Source: Actinomycetota bacterium (GTDB taxonomy: Bacteria > Actinomycetota > Acidimicrobiia > Spongiisociales > UBA5794). From it: a DNA stretch of 35,006 nucleotides. The stretch spans positions 1 through 35,006 of the forward strand of contig JASJXX010000022.1 in assembly GCA_030123765.1 (NCBI GenBank). The letters are read 5' to 3'. The translations under genes were made by a program, and so were the position numbers. Below, one piece after another: positions 9,201-16,760 of this stretch (within the stretch, counting starts at the first letter, position 1; each line of letters opens with the position of its first letter). Below the pieces are notes generated by a model. That model ran no database searches and was not told the DNA's origin. It worked only from the letters and a program-made list of their open reading frames with translations.

Positions 9201-10857
9201 CGGCGACGGCGCGTGCGCTGGGTGTGGCGAGAAGAGCGTGCTGCATGCCGTTGCTTCTCTCACCGAGGCCTACATGCGGCCTCTGTATCACGCGAAGGCG
9301 GATCGCCTCGACGAGAAGGCTCTTCAGCTCGAGGAGTACGGACTCAAGATGCTCGGGGAGATCAAGACGCTCGATGAGGACGGTTACCGCCGTTTCCACA
9401 GACTCGTTGCGCACTCCATATTCGGACTCGGTGGCGAGACGGAGACGGACACAGATGCGAGACTCAGCGCGCATGGTCACATCGCCGATGAAGAGATCAT
9501 TGAGGCCCTCATTGCCACGATGCGCCAGGACGCGTTCAACCACCGCGACCTTCAGGCGCTCGACGGAACGGTTCCCAACGGCATGGCGGTCATGGCGATG
9601 GGGGCGCACACCGGTTGCAACACCGTGTACGGGTCGACGCCGCCGAATAACCCGCATCCGTATCCGTGGATGAATTCGCTCTTCCAGGATGGTGCGACTG
9701 TGACATGGCTCCTTGGTGAGAGTTTCATCCAGGACCACGCGAGACGGTCGGTGATCCCGGAGCGGCTCGCAGACCAGTTGATGCTGGGAGCCGGTGTGAC
9801 CGAGGACGAGTACTTCGAGATGACTCGCATGACCGACGCAACCATGACGGCGCGTGAGATCAACGAGCTCCCCAAGGCGTGGGCGATCGGAGGCGACGGC
9901 GGAATGGGAGACATCGGTTATCAGAACGTGTCGAAGGTCGTGCTCCAGAACCGCCCGAATGTGAAGCTTCTGATGCTCGATACCCAGGTGTATTCGAACA
10001 CGGGTGGGCAGAACTCGGATTCGTCACCGATGCCAGGCGGCGGCGACATGAACCAGTTCGGTCCGGCCTCTGAAGGGAAGCTGACTGAGAAGAAGGGAGT
10101 CGCCGAGACGTTCATCTCCGGGCACGGGTCACCTTTCGTGGCCCAGGTGTCGCTCGCAAACGCGGCCCAGTTCTATAAGGCGATCATTGACGCCATCAGT
10201 TACAGGGGCACCGCGTTCATCCAGAGCTACACGACATGCCAGCCTGAACACGGTGTCGCGGACAACCTCTCCTCGCATCAGGCGGCTCTTGTGCGAGACG
10301 CGCGGTCCATGCCTCAGTTCGTGTTCAACCCGCAGCTCGGCGAGACGTACCAGGAGGCGCTCGACATCGCGGGGAACCCCAACCGCGACCGTGACTGGAC
10401 CCAGATCACGTCGAAGCAGACCGACCGCACGTATCAGCTGACGGTGGCGCACTTCGCTGCGACGGAGGCGAGGTTCCGGCGTCATCTCCGACCGGTCAAG
10501 GACACCGAAGGGCTTGTACACCTCGACGACATGCTGCTCCTGGTGCAACAGAGCGATGTCGTCCGTCGAAGCGTGCTTGACCCGACGCACCGTTCCTATG
10601 TCCCCGACTTCGGTGTGTACATCGAGGTTGAGGACGCGAAAGGGAACGTCAAGGCGATGGAGATCTCCCGGCAGCTCGTGCTCTTCGCTGTCGAGCGCCG
10701 CAAGTCGTGGCGGATGCTCCAGTCCAAGGCTGGAATAGAGAACCTCGACTACATTGCACAGAAGGAGGCGCTCGTGTCCTTCGAGGAAGACGGCGTCCCG
10801 ATGGCTGACCGCATCACGGAGATCCGCAGACGTTTCGACGAAGCCTTCGAGGGCTAG
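6211..10857 (+). CDS. Large single-chain pyruvate:ferredoxin oxidoreductase-like 2-oxoacid oxidoreductase
   Basis: A 1548-residue TPP- and FeS-dependent enzyme that oxidatively decarboxylates a 2-oxoacid to acyl-CoA with reduction of ferredoxin or flavodoxin. Order of domains: pyrimidine-binding alpha domain (YPITPSTEMGE, then VAARALTKHALNV at about 125-140), domain II, a gamma domain starting near residue 465 with RFHSIGGWGMITTGKN, two 4Fe-4S motifs (CTGCMDCIIACP from Cys788, CKGCAECVFECP from Cys920), and a TPP domain with CAGCGEK (from Cys1002) and GGDGGMGDIGYQ (about 1225) to YSNTGGQ. It is about 350 residues longer than classical NifJ (about 1190). The start is GTG 6211, with CGGAGG 6 nt before it. 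Pyruvate is the likely substrate, but this is not shown. Confidence 0.85.
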   Translation: MSRAHPKYPGIRITTNGNQLVSYHTEARITQAGVFYPITPSTEMGESYQLAYAEGVLDVFGNSKIAIETEGEHSAQGGAITCSLTGRRTVNFTSGQGIVYGLEQYYHAPGKLSTMVLEVAARALTKHALNVHCGHDDVYAALDSGWIMLFAKDSQQAADQALICRKVAELSLNPAMNVQDGFLTSHLERTFFMHEADLLREFLGAHDEIIETPTDAQRELFGPTRRRVPIMMDLKNPMLLGPVQNQEHYMNGVLARRNNFTEEILPMLEAAYDEFAELTGRQYGLVSEYRNDDAEVTFVSLGSAAENIEAAVDYLREHDGARVGSVHINVLRPLPEAAIVKAIQGKKMIIVLERADDGLSGDNQITREIRAVLSKAYEIHSVGYKSDIPGVAYDEMPIILSGSYGLGSRDFRPEAIIGAYEYAMGRSARQDGATLADGATYFTLGIDHPYAVISDRTPSLLPEGSIAVRFHSIGGWGMITTGKNLSEVIGAIGDDLIKREHQVDEFGRPREVIHVSANPKYGSEKKGSPTQYFLVAAPERIRVNCDLHHVDVVLCPDPKIFTHTNPLLGLNPGGTFVWESEEDPGTVWERIPREYRQEIIEKKIRIVTLPGFRIAREATDRPELQLRMQGNAFLGAFFAVSGMLEEYDVTEERYREIVNAQYHKKFGRFGDAVVASNMEVMTKGQELITEIPHGPVDGPDRSSMRLPALEACGTCAIEVPSTEPAAQQEVRIPLTMISTFNKEYKAGLGYDQPATPLASVSMMAAGTGRAASKYVSRRETPVWIAENCTGCMDCIIACPDTAMPNVAQDMDVVLATAAKGYILDEAERAKMVEALPALEERLRVRMLAAVGAKESVPFNDVLGEEVATIDTVSEVARSEFMELFDRVPFAYTRTSHLFRSLERKESGSGGLFSIMVSDLCKGCAECVFECPYEALEMEQETPEINADHMSGVNFLDLLPDTPSKYLGRFDPQDAAGSAAAHLKNHLMVRTNYEALVSGDGACAGCGEKSVLHAVASLTEAYMRPLYHAKADRLDEKALQLEEYGLKMLGEIKTLDEDGYRRFHRLVAHSIFGLGGETETDTDARLSAHGHIADEEIIEALIATMRQDAFNHRDLQALDGTVPNGMAVMAMGAHTGCNTVYGSTPPNNPHPYPWMNSLFQDGATVTWLLGESFIQDHARRSVIPERLADQLMLGAGVTEDEYFEMTRMTDATMTAREINELPKAWAIGGDGGMGDIGYQNVSKVVLQNRPNVKLLMLDTQVYSNTGGQNSDSSPMPGGGDMNQFGPASEGKLTEKKGVAETFISGHGSPFVAQVSLANAAQFYKAIIDAISYRGTAFIQSYTTCQPEHGVADNLSSHQAALVRDARSMPQFVFNPQLGETYQEALDIAGNPNRDRDWTQITSKQTDRTYQLTVAHFAATEARFRRHLRPVKDTEGLVHLDDMLLLVQQSDVVRRSVLDPTHRSYVPDFGVYIEVEDAKGNVKAMEISRQLVLFAVERRKSWRMLQSKAGIENLDYIAQKEALVSFEEDGVPMADRITEIRRRFDEAFEG

Positions 10858-10863
10858 ATCCTC

Positions 10864-10901
10864 CTCTTCTCTCCCGCCGAAGAGCGGGGGAGAGAGAAGA
10901 G
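10864..10901 (+). terminator. Terminator-like hairpin after the oxidoreductase gene
   Basis: Arms CTCTTCTCTCCCGC (10864-10877) and 10884-10901 pair over 14 bp with a 4-nt bulge and a 6-nt loop, starting 7 nt after the TAG stop. No U-tract follows, as is common in GC-rich actinobacteria. It separates the oxidoreductase from the crotonase/acyl-CoA ligase unit. Confidence 0.6.
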
Positions 10902-11038
10902 TGGGTTCTCTGACGTCGCCGCGCTCGGCCGTCTCTCGCTCTATGTCATGCTGTGATGGGGAGCCGGCGTCTGGGGCGCGGCTCACTCTCTCCTGCGCCC
11001 GCCAGGACGAGCTACGCTCTCGTCGCAGGAAGGAAATC

Positions 11039-11296
11039 ATGGAACAGGAACACGTCCACCTGGACCTCAACGGACCGATTGCCACGGTCACTCTCGCACG
11101 CCCCGAGAAGCGCAATGCCCTGGGCCTCGACGTGATGCGATCGGTGGTCGAGAACCTTGAACGTCTACCGTCGGACATCGGAGTCGTCATCACTGCAGCG
11201 GAGGGCAAGGCATTCTCCGCAGGCCACGACCTCTCGGAGATGATCGGCAGGCCCGACGACTACTACGCCGAACTCTCAGCACGTGCGGCCAGATGA
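11039..11296 (+). CDS. Enoyl-CoA hydratase/isomerase (crotonase) family, N-terminal part of a split gene
   Basis: This frame encodes residues 1-85 of a crotonase fold: the N-terminal strands and the first oxyanion-hole segment GKAFSAGHDLSEM. It ends at a TGA (11294-11296) that overlaps the ATG of the frame carrying the rest of the domain (11293). Family members are a single chain of about 255-260 residues with no break at this point, so the gene is either frameshifted (a one-base deletion or two-base insertion, real or from sequencing) or made as two coupled chains. AAGGAA lies 4 nt before the ATG at 11039. The overall sequence is closest in pattern to ECHDC3-type proteins. Confidence 0.75.
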   Translation: MEQEHVHLDLNGPIATVTLARPEKRNALGLDVMRSVVENLERLPSDIGVVITAAEGKAFSAGHDLSEMIGRPDDYYAELSARAAR

Positions 11297-11808
11297 TGAA
11301 GACCGTCCGTGCACTGCGCCAACCGGTCATAGCGAAGGCCCGGGGCATCGCTACCGCCGCAGGGTGCCGACTCGTTGCTAGCTGCGACCTTGCCATCGCT
11401 GCCGACACCGCGTGGTTCGCTACTCCAGGGGTCAAGATCGGGCTCTTCCGCCACACACCGATGGTGCCCATGAGCCGGGCCGTTGGCCACAAACGGGCGA
11501 TGCAGATGCTGCTCACCGGTGAGCCGATCAGCGCCGCTACCGCTGCTGACTGGGGCCTCATCAATACCGTAGTGAGTTCTGACGAACTCGATGACGCTGT
11601 CATGGAGATGGCCGAGAAGATCCTGGTCTACTCCAAGAGCACGATCGCTCTCGGAGAGTCGACTCACTACGCTCAGGCCGAGATGAACGAAGACGCCGCG
11701 TACGAGATCGTGACGCGGGTGATGCCAGCGAACGCAGCCGGCGTGGACGCCCAGGACGGCATGGGAGCGTTCCTCGAGAAGCGTGAGGCGCAGTGGATCG
11801 ACCAGTAA
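11293..11808 (+). CDS. Crotonase family (ECHDC3-like), C-terminal part of a split gene
   Basis: This frame supplies the other two thirds of the crotonase: QPVIAKARGIATAAGCRLVASCDLAIAAD (second oxyanion-hole glycine in AAGC), TPGVKIGLF, SRAVGHKRAMQMLLTGEPISA and the C-terminal helices. The two catalytic Glu positions of classical enoyl-CoA hydratase (in GGGCE and QPE) are Arg (GCR) and Gly (TPGV), as in ECHDC3-type members, so simple hydratase activity is doubtful. The first ATG overlaps the upstream stop as ATGA and has no ribosome binding site of its own. The stop at 11808 overlaps the start of the acyl-CoA ligase gene, so all three frames form one operon. Confidence 0.75.
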   Translation: MMKTVRALRQPVIAKARGIATAAGCRLVASCDLAIAADTAWFATPGVKIGLFRHTPMVPMSRAVGHKRAMQMLLTGEPISAATAADWGLINTVVSSDELDDAVMEMAEKILVYSKSTIALGESTHYAQAEMNEDAAYEIVTRVMPANAAGVDAQDGMGAFLEKREAQWIDQ

Positions 11809-13403
11809 CGCCCGTATTTCGCACGGAGCTGACGCCGCTCTCCTTCCTGGAGCGCTCCATGATCGTCTATCCCGACAAGATCGCCATGGTCTACGGTGAC
11901 AGAGGGGTCAGCTACCGCGAGATGGCAGACCACGCCACCCGTCTCGCTCAGGCACTGCGGGCATCAGGCATCGTGGCCGGTGACCGGGTGGCTTACCTCT
12001 GCCCCAACGTCCCCGAGATGCTCATCGGACACTTCGCCGTGCCGCTCATCGAGGCAGTTCTCGTCGCGATCAACACGCGGTTGTCACCCCACGAGATCCA
12101 CCAGATTCTCGATCACTCGGGAGCGAAGATACTCATCGGAGACACCGCCCTCCTAGCCGGCCTGGCGCCGGTCGTTGCCGGCTTCCTCTCGGTCCAAGAG
12201 ATCGTCGCGATCGATGAGACCGGCACAGACGTGAGCTACGACACGACAACCTACGACGAATTCATGAGCCGCGGCACGAACGATCCCCTCCCGTGGACCG
12301 TCGACAACGAGGAACGAACGATCTCGATCAACTACACGTCGGGCACCACCGGGCGGCCCAAGGGTGTGATGTACACACACCGCGGTGCCTACCTCAACGC
12401 CCTCGCCGAGATCATCCACTCGAACCACTCGCCGGAGTCCGTGTACCTCTGGACACTCCCGATGTTCCACTGCAACGGTTGGTGCACCACGTGGGGAGTC
12501 ACCGCCATCGGCGGTACCCACATCTGTCTCCGCGAGGTTGATCCTGCCAGGATCTGGTCACTCATCGACAGCGAGGGAGTGACCCACCTCAACGCGGCGC
12601 CGACCGTGCTCATCGGCCTGGCCAACGCTCCCGAGGCCCGCCGGTTCAGCCGGCCGGTGACGATCACGACGGCGGGAGCGCCCCCAAGCCCCACGATCAT
12701 CGAGGCGATGGAGGGCCTGGGGGCGAGAATCGTGCACGTCTATGGCCTCACCGAGACGTACGGTCCACACACGGTGTGTGAGCTGCAGCCCGGGGTTGCC
12801 GACCTCGATGTCGCTGAGAGGGCGAAGTTTCTGGCTCGCCAGGGCGTCTCGCTCATCACCGCCGACCCAACACGGGTGGTCGACGATGACATGAACGACG
12901 TCGCCAGGGATGCAGCCGCCTTCGGCGAGGTCGTGATGGTTGGCAACAACGTCATGAAGGGGTACTTCGATGACCCGGAGGCCACCGAGGAGGCCTTCCG
13001 AGGCGGCGTATTCCACTCTGGTGATGTGGCGGTGTGGCATCCGGACAACTACATCGACCTGAGGGACCGCTCGAAGGACATCGTCATCTCTGGAGGCGAG
13101 AACATCTCCACCATCGAGGTCGAGAGCGTGATCGCGTCCCACCCCGCCGTGTTGGAGTGCGCGGTAGTGGCAGTGCCGCATGAGAAGTGGGGGGAGCGGC
13201 CCAAGGGCTTCGTCGTCCTCAAGGATGGCCACGAGGCCAGCGGACAGGAGATCATCGACCACGTCAGGGAGAGGTTGGCGCACTTCAAGGCTCCCGATAC
13301 TGTCGACATCGTGCCCGAACTGCCGAAGACGTCAACGGGCAAGATCCAGAAGTACGTGCTGCGTGATCAGGAGTGGGTCGGCCACGAGCGGCGGATTCAC
13401 TGA
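11793..13403 (+). CDS. AMP-forming fatty acyl-CoA synthetase (acyl-CoA ligase)
   Basis: A 536-residue ANL-superfamily enzyme that activates a carboxylate to an acyl-CoA through an acyl-adenylate. Motifs: the P-loop YTSGTTGRPKG at 181-191, PMFHCNGWC shortly after, the adenylate-binding YGLTETYG at about 315, the hinge-region RSKDIVISGGENIS at about 428-441, and the C-terminal catalytic Lys in PKTSTGKIQKY at about 515-525. The pattern fits the medium/long-chain group; the true acid is unknown. The start is a GTG lying within the last codons of the crotonase gene, with GAGG 4 nt upstream, giving a 16-nt overlap. Together with the crotonase it looks like an acyl-CoA catabolic or activation pair separate from the paa operon. 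Confidence 0.88.
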   Translation: MDRPVTPVFRTELTPLSFLERSMIVYPDKIAMVYGDRGVSYREMADHATRLAQALRASGIVAGDRVAYLCPNVPEMLIGHFAVPLIEAVLVAINTRLSPHEIHQILDHSGAKILIGDTALLAGLAPVVAGFLSVQEIVAIDETGTDVSYDTTTYDEFMSRGTNDPLPWTVDNEERTISINYTSGTTGRPKGVMYTHRGAYLNALAEIIHSNHSPESVYLWTLPMFHCNGWCTTWGVTAIGGTHICLREVDPARIWSLIDSEGVTHLNAAPTVLIGLANAPEARRFSRPVTITTAGAPPSPTIIEAMEGLGARIVHVYGLTETYGPHTVCELQPGVADLDVAERAKFLARQGVSLITADPTRVVDDDMNDVARDAAAFGEVVMVGNNVMKGYFDDPEATEEAFRGGVFHSGDVAVWHPDNYIDLRDRSKDIVISGGENISTIEVESVIASHPAVLECAVVAVPHEKWGERPKGFVVLKDGHEASGQEIIDHVRERLAHFKAPDTVDIVPELPKTSTGKIQKYVLRDQEWVGHERRIH

Positions 13404-13410
13404 CAGGAGT

Positions 13411-13438
13411 CCTCAGTTCTCACGACGCATGACTGAGG
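13411..13438 (+). terminator. Hairpin after the acyl-CoA ligase gene
   Basis: A perfect 7-bp stem, CCTCAGT (13411-13417) and ACTGAGG (13432-13438), with a 14-nt loop begins 8 nt after the ligase stop. No U-tract follows, so termination is plausible but not proven. Confidence 0.35.
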
Positions 13439-13516
13439 GGTGATCGGCGTCAAACGTTGTCGCGGCATCGGGTGGGCTACGATCGGCGACATCCACCGAT
13501 TTACCGGAGCACACGC

Positions 13517-14803
13517 ATGACCGAAGATGGCCACCAGTACGGCTTCTCGACGCGATCGATCCACGCTGGCCAGCGGCCCGACCCCGAGACCGGTGCCCGG
13601 GCGATGCCCATATACGCAACGACATCGTACGTCTTTGACGACCCGCAGCATGCAGCGGACCTCTTCGCGCTCCAGACGTTCGGCAACATCTACACCCGCA
13701 TCGGGAATCCGACATCGGCGGCATTCGAGGAGCGGATGGCGTCGCTCGAGGGCGGTGTCGGAGCGCTCGCAACGGCGTCAGGCCAGGCGGCGCAACTGAT
13801 CAGCATCCTCACCCTGGCCCAGAAAGGGGACGAGATCGTTGCGTCTCGTTCGCTGTACGGCGGCACCTACACACAGTTCGATGTAACGTTGCGCCGGATG
13901 GGTATCGACGTCACTTTCGTCGACATCCACGATTCCGACGCAATCGAAAAGGCGATCACCCCGCGCACGAAGGCCGTGTATGCCGAGACGATCGGGAACC
14001 CGAGAGCCGACGTCCTTGACTTCGATGCTGTCTCGAGCATCGCGCACAGCCATGGCCTCCCCCTCATCGTTGACAACACGTTCGCGACCCCGTACCTGTG
14101 CAGGCCACTGGAACATGGCGCCGACATCGTGACGCACTCGGCCACCAAGTTCATTGGTGGCCACGGCGCCGTGATTGCAGGCTGCATCGTTGAGAGCGGT
14201 AAATTCGCGTGGGACAACGGAAACTTCCCGCTCCTCACCGAACCTTCGCCTGCGTATCACGACCTCGAGTTCTGGGAGAACTTCCGCGAGTACGCCTACC
14301 TGATGAAGGCCCGCACCGAGCTGCTGCGCGACATTGGGGCGTCGCTCTCTCCATTCAACTCGTTCCTGCTGCTCTTAGGCCTTGAGACGTTGTCGCTGCG
14401 GATGAACCAGCACGTCGCGAACGCCAAGCAGGCCGCTGAGTTCCTCCGCGAACATCCCAAGGTTGCCTGGGTCGGCTACCCCGTGTTTGACGACAACGAA
14501 TGGTTCGAGAATGCTCAACGCTACCTACCGAAGGGTCCGGGGGCCGTCTTCACATTCGGTCTGGTCGGCGGTCTGGCCGCCGGGGTCACGTTCATCGAGA
14601 ATGTCGACCTTGCCTCCCACGTTGCAAACGTCGGTGACGCAAAGACGCTGGTGATCCACCCGGCGTCGACGACCCATCAGCAGATACCCGTAGCGGAACG
14701 GGCGGCCGCGGGGGTGAGCGATAACATGATCCGGATATCCGTGGGGATCGAGGACATCGAGGATATCTTGTGGGACCTCGGACGAGCCCTGGAGGCGACA
14801 TGA
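13517..14803 (+). CDS. metY: O-acetylhomoserine sulfhydrylase (aminocarboxypropyltransferase)
   Basis: A 428-residue Cys/Met-metabolism PLP enzyme. It exchanges the acetyl group of O-acetylhomoserine for sulfide, giving homocysteine in direct-sulfhydrylation methionine synthesis. The PLP Lys is Lys211 in [20 protein letters not shown] at 59-66, the ASGQAA segment at 87-92 and the [12 protein letters not shown] block at 186-197 are typical of the MetY group, and the full length (about 430) also fits MetY rather than the shorter MetB/MetZ. The ATG at 13517 has GGAG 7 nt upstream; the frame is open further 5' without a better start. No S-adenosylmethionine riboswitch can be seen in the short leader. 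It overlaps the CoA-binding gene by ATGA. Confidence 0.9.
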   Translation: MTEDGHQYGFSTRSIHAGQRPDPETGARAMPIYATTSYVFDDPQHAADLFALQTFGNIYTRIGNPTSAAFEERMASLEGGVGALATASGQAAQLISILTLAQKGDEIVASRSLYGGTYTQFDVTLRRMGIDVTFVDIHDSDAIEKAITPRTKAVYAETIGNPRADVLDFDAVSSIAHSHGLPLIVDNTFATPYLCRPLEHGADIVTHSATKFIGGHGAVIAGCIVESGKFAWDNGNFPLLTEPSPAYHDLEFWENFREYAYLMKARTELLRDIGASLSPFNSFLLLLGLETLSLRMNQHVANAKQAAEFLREHPKVAWVGYPVFDDNEWFENAQRYLPKGPGAVFTFGLVGGLAAGVTFIENVDLASHVANVGDAKTLVIHPASTTHQQIPVAERAAAGVSDNMIRISVGIEDIEDILWDLGRALEAT

Positions 14804-15285
14804 CGACAGCTACCGTTCCTGACGCGACCTCCGCCGAGCGCCTCGACATCATCCGCAGTGCGCGAACGGTCGCCCTTGTGGGTGTCTCTGCCAACCCGCT
14901 CCGCTCCTCGAATTTCGTCGCTGCGTACCTTGTGCGTACCGCGATGCGCGTCTACCCCGTCAATCCGGCCTACGACGAGGTGCTCGGCGAGAAGTGCTAC
15001 CCGTCCCTGGCCGATCTCCCTCAGGTCCCTGACGTGGTCACGGTCTTCCGACGGCCGGACGCCATACCGCAGGTAGTTGAGGAGGCGATCGAGGTCGGAG
15101 CGAAGGTGGTGTGGTTCCAACTCGGGTTGCGCCACGACGAGGCGGCACGACGGGCGCTCGACGCCGGCCTGAAGGTCGTCCAGAACCGGTGCCTCAAGAT
15201 CGAGCACGCCCGGTGGCACGGCGGACTCCACCTCGCAGGGTTCGACACCGGCGTCATCTCAAGCAAGCGGCACCGCCCCATCTGA
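14800..15285 (+). CDS. CoA-binding domain protein (YccU family)
   Basis: A 161-residue protein made of a single Rossmann-like CoA_binding_2 domain: [15 protein letters not shown] at about 23-37 is the nucleotide-loop region, followed by [23 protein letters not shown] and [31 protein letters not shown]. This pattern is that of YccU-type proteins related to the CoA-binding half of succinyl-CoA synthetase; their cellular role is unclear. The ATG at 14800 overlaps the metY stop (ATGA) and has GGAGG 6 nt upstream, so the two are translationally coupled, a pairing that hints at sulfur or thioester metabolism without proving it. Confidence 0.85.
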   Translation: MTTATVPDATSAERLDIIRSARTVALVGVSANPLRSSNFVAAYLVRTAMRVYPVNPAYDEVLGEKCYPSLADLPQVPDVVTVFRRPDAIPQVVEEAIEVGAKVVWFQLGLRHDEAARRALDAGLKVVQNRCLKIEHARWHGGLHLAGFDTGVISSKRHRPI

Positions 15286-15297
15286 CCCAGCGATCGG

Positions 15298-15474
15298 TCA
15301 CATTCCGGCCTGCCGATTATGCGTCGGTGTAGTAGCTCGCGGTGAGTGGCGACGTTGGGCCGTTGGTCTCGGCGTGTGCTCTGGGGCATCAACCATCTTG
15401 AACTCCTGGATCGCTGCGTCCTGTTCCTGAGTCGGGCTCTCGGGTTGGGGGATCGACTCAAGGGGTGAGACCAT
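15298..15474 (-). CDS. Possible small ORF downstream of the SOS-boxed gene
   Basis: A 58-residue frame, rich in Pro, Gln, Glu and Thr, starts at an ATG only 2 nt after the stop of the coiled-coil protein gene. The spacing fits translational coupling, but there is no separate ribosome binding site, no recognisable domain, and the second half looks like low-complexity random sequence. It may be non-coding. If expressed it would share the LexA-controlled promoter at 16566-16595. Confidence 0.25.
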   Translation of the reverse strand: MVSPLESIPQPESPTQEQDAAIQEFKMVDAPEHTPRPTAQRRHSPRATTPTHNRQAGM

Positions 15475-15476
15475 GA

Positions 15477-16538
15477 TTACTCGTTGTTGTTTCCCGATGT
15501 CCACGTCTGGTACCTCCGTGCTCTCTCATCTAGATATTCCTGAACCGCGGCCTGCATCGTGCTGTTGTCGTGTGGTCCCGGCAGAGATGGCGCTCCAATG
15601 GTGGAACGTACTTTCTGGTCTCCGAATAGGTGCTGAAGCTTCTCAGCGGCGTCGATTGTCTGAAGCACCCCCCGGTTGATGATGGCGACAGCGAGGACTG
15701 TTGCTCTCTGAGCGCGATAGCCGCGGTGGTGCTCGACGACTCTGCCCTCGAGCCCGACGAGACCAACTACAAACGTCTTGCCAAGGGTGCTTCCGAGTTC
15801 ACCCATCAGGGCTTCGACGGTCTTCGCGGCGTAGATGCCGCAGCCGAACGCGACGTCAGCGCATCGCCCATCGGTGTGGGGAATCTCCCCATCCCAGGAA
15901 CACTCGGCCGAGAGGACGGTCGACCGCCACCGTCGCCGTGCACCGTAGAGACCATCCTTCTCGATGCTCCATACGCGGTAGCCGTGTACCGCGGTTGGTG
16001 ACCACATGGTCGCCCCCTCGGTGTCGCCCATCTCGACACGGAGCGCAGCGAGCCGCTTTCTTCGAGCGAGATCCACCGCACGTGCCCGCTGCTCCGTGTC
16101 TTGGACACAGTGACGCAGCATCTCGACGAGCTCCGCGCTCAATGCAAGACGGAGCGCGTCAAGGTGATCGATGCGCTGTTGAAACTCCTCGATCTCTTCG
16201 GTCAACTCGAGTGTCCGTGCGACCCGAGACTCGAGTTTCGTGCGAAGCCGCTGAGCGCTCCTGGCACCGTCCGGGCCCGGCGCGCCATCAGGGGGACCGA
16301 CGAGAACGAGAGCCCGCTGGAAGCCGTGCACATCAGACGCGATCCACCTGCGTTCTTCCTTGAGTTCGTCTCGGCGGTATTCAGCCGACGCCAGCGGCCC
16401 CGCCCGACCGCTGATCTCTTGTCGCAGTGCAGAGATTTGACTGGCGAGGGAGGGGTCACACATGGCGCTGGGGAGCCTCGTGAGGTCAGCGAGCAGCACC
16501 CGGATCTCCGCTCCGTATGTATCGTTTGTGTGACTCAT
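15477..16538 (-). CDS. Unrecognised coiled-coil protein with a C-terminal Cys/His 'CGIYA' domain; LexA-box promoter
   Basis: A 353-residue soluble protein that I cannot assign to a named family. Residues about 31-170 are charged and heptad-like (for example LELTEEIEEFQQRIDHLDALR), suggesting a long coiled coil with a Gly/Pro break at 81-91. Residues about 185-285 form a compact domain with GYRVW, a possible metal site (Cys213, His221, Cys226, Cys233), the CGIYA string at 233-237, and GRVVEHHRGYRAQ at 265-277. I recall a similar 'C-x(n)-H-x(n)-C.CGIYA ... G.V.EH..GYRA' pattern in uncharacterised actinobacterial proteins, but cannot check it. The start is the ATG at 16538 (GGGGG just upstream); 16547 is possible. 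A LexA box lies inside its predicted promoter, so it should be DNA-damage induced. Confidence 0.75.
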   Translation of the reverse strand: MSHTNDTYGAEIRVLLADLTRLPSAMCDPSLASQISALRQEISGRAGPLASAEYRRDELKEERRWIASDVHGFQRALVLVGPPDGAPGPDGARSAQRLRTKLESRVARTLELTEEIEEFQQRIDHLDALRLALSAELVEMLRHCVQDTEQRARAVDLARRKRLAALRVEMGDTEGATMWSPTAVHGYRVWSIEKDGLYGARRRWRSTVLSAECSWDGEIPHTDGRCADVAFGCGIYAAKTVEALMGELGSTLGKTFVVGLVGLEGRVVEHHRGYRAQRATVLAVAIINRGVLQTIDAAEKLQHLFGDQKVRSTIGAPSLPGPHDNSTMQAAVQEYLDERARRYQTWTSGNNNE

Positions 16539-16565
16539 CGCCCCCATTTGACCGACCGATCCACC

Positions 16566-16595
16566 AACATAGCGTGATCGAACATGTGTTCGCAA
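16566..16595 (-). promoter_or_regulatory. Predicted promoter of the coiled-coil gene
   Basis: On the minus strand TTGCGA (16595-16590) and TATGTT (16571-16566) are separated by 18 bp, each matching 4 of 6 consensus bases. Transcription would start near 16559, about 20 nt before the ATG at 16538. The LexA box at 16579-16592 covers the spacer and the 3' half of the -35. Confidence 0.5.
16579..16592. promoter_or_regulatory. LexA-binding site (SOS box) 1
   Basis: CGAACATGTGTTCG fits every position of the Gram-positive/actinobacterial SOS consensus CGAACRNRYGTTYG. It lies 41 nt upstream of the coiled-coil gene start and between its predicted -35 and -10, the usual position for LexA repression. 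Confidence 0.8.
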
Positions 16596-16760
16596 ATTGA
16601 GCTGTGATCGTGTTCCCCCGGTCCGTCTCGAGAACTGTCGCGCAAGGCCAGCCGGTCTCTCGCGAGCTAGTCACTCATGCTCCGGCGACGCCGTAGCGCT
16701 CGAGCGCGGCTGATCCGATGGTTGCTGCTGCGTCCGATTCGAGGAGCATGGCGATCCATC

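Noticed and set aside
13404-13516. Methionine-related riboswitch before metY
   Set aside because: The leader is only about 110 nt, contains one simple hairpin next to the preceding gene, and shows none of the conserved S-adenosylmethionine riboswitch core sequences.
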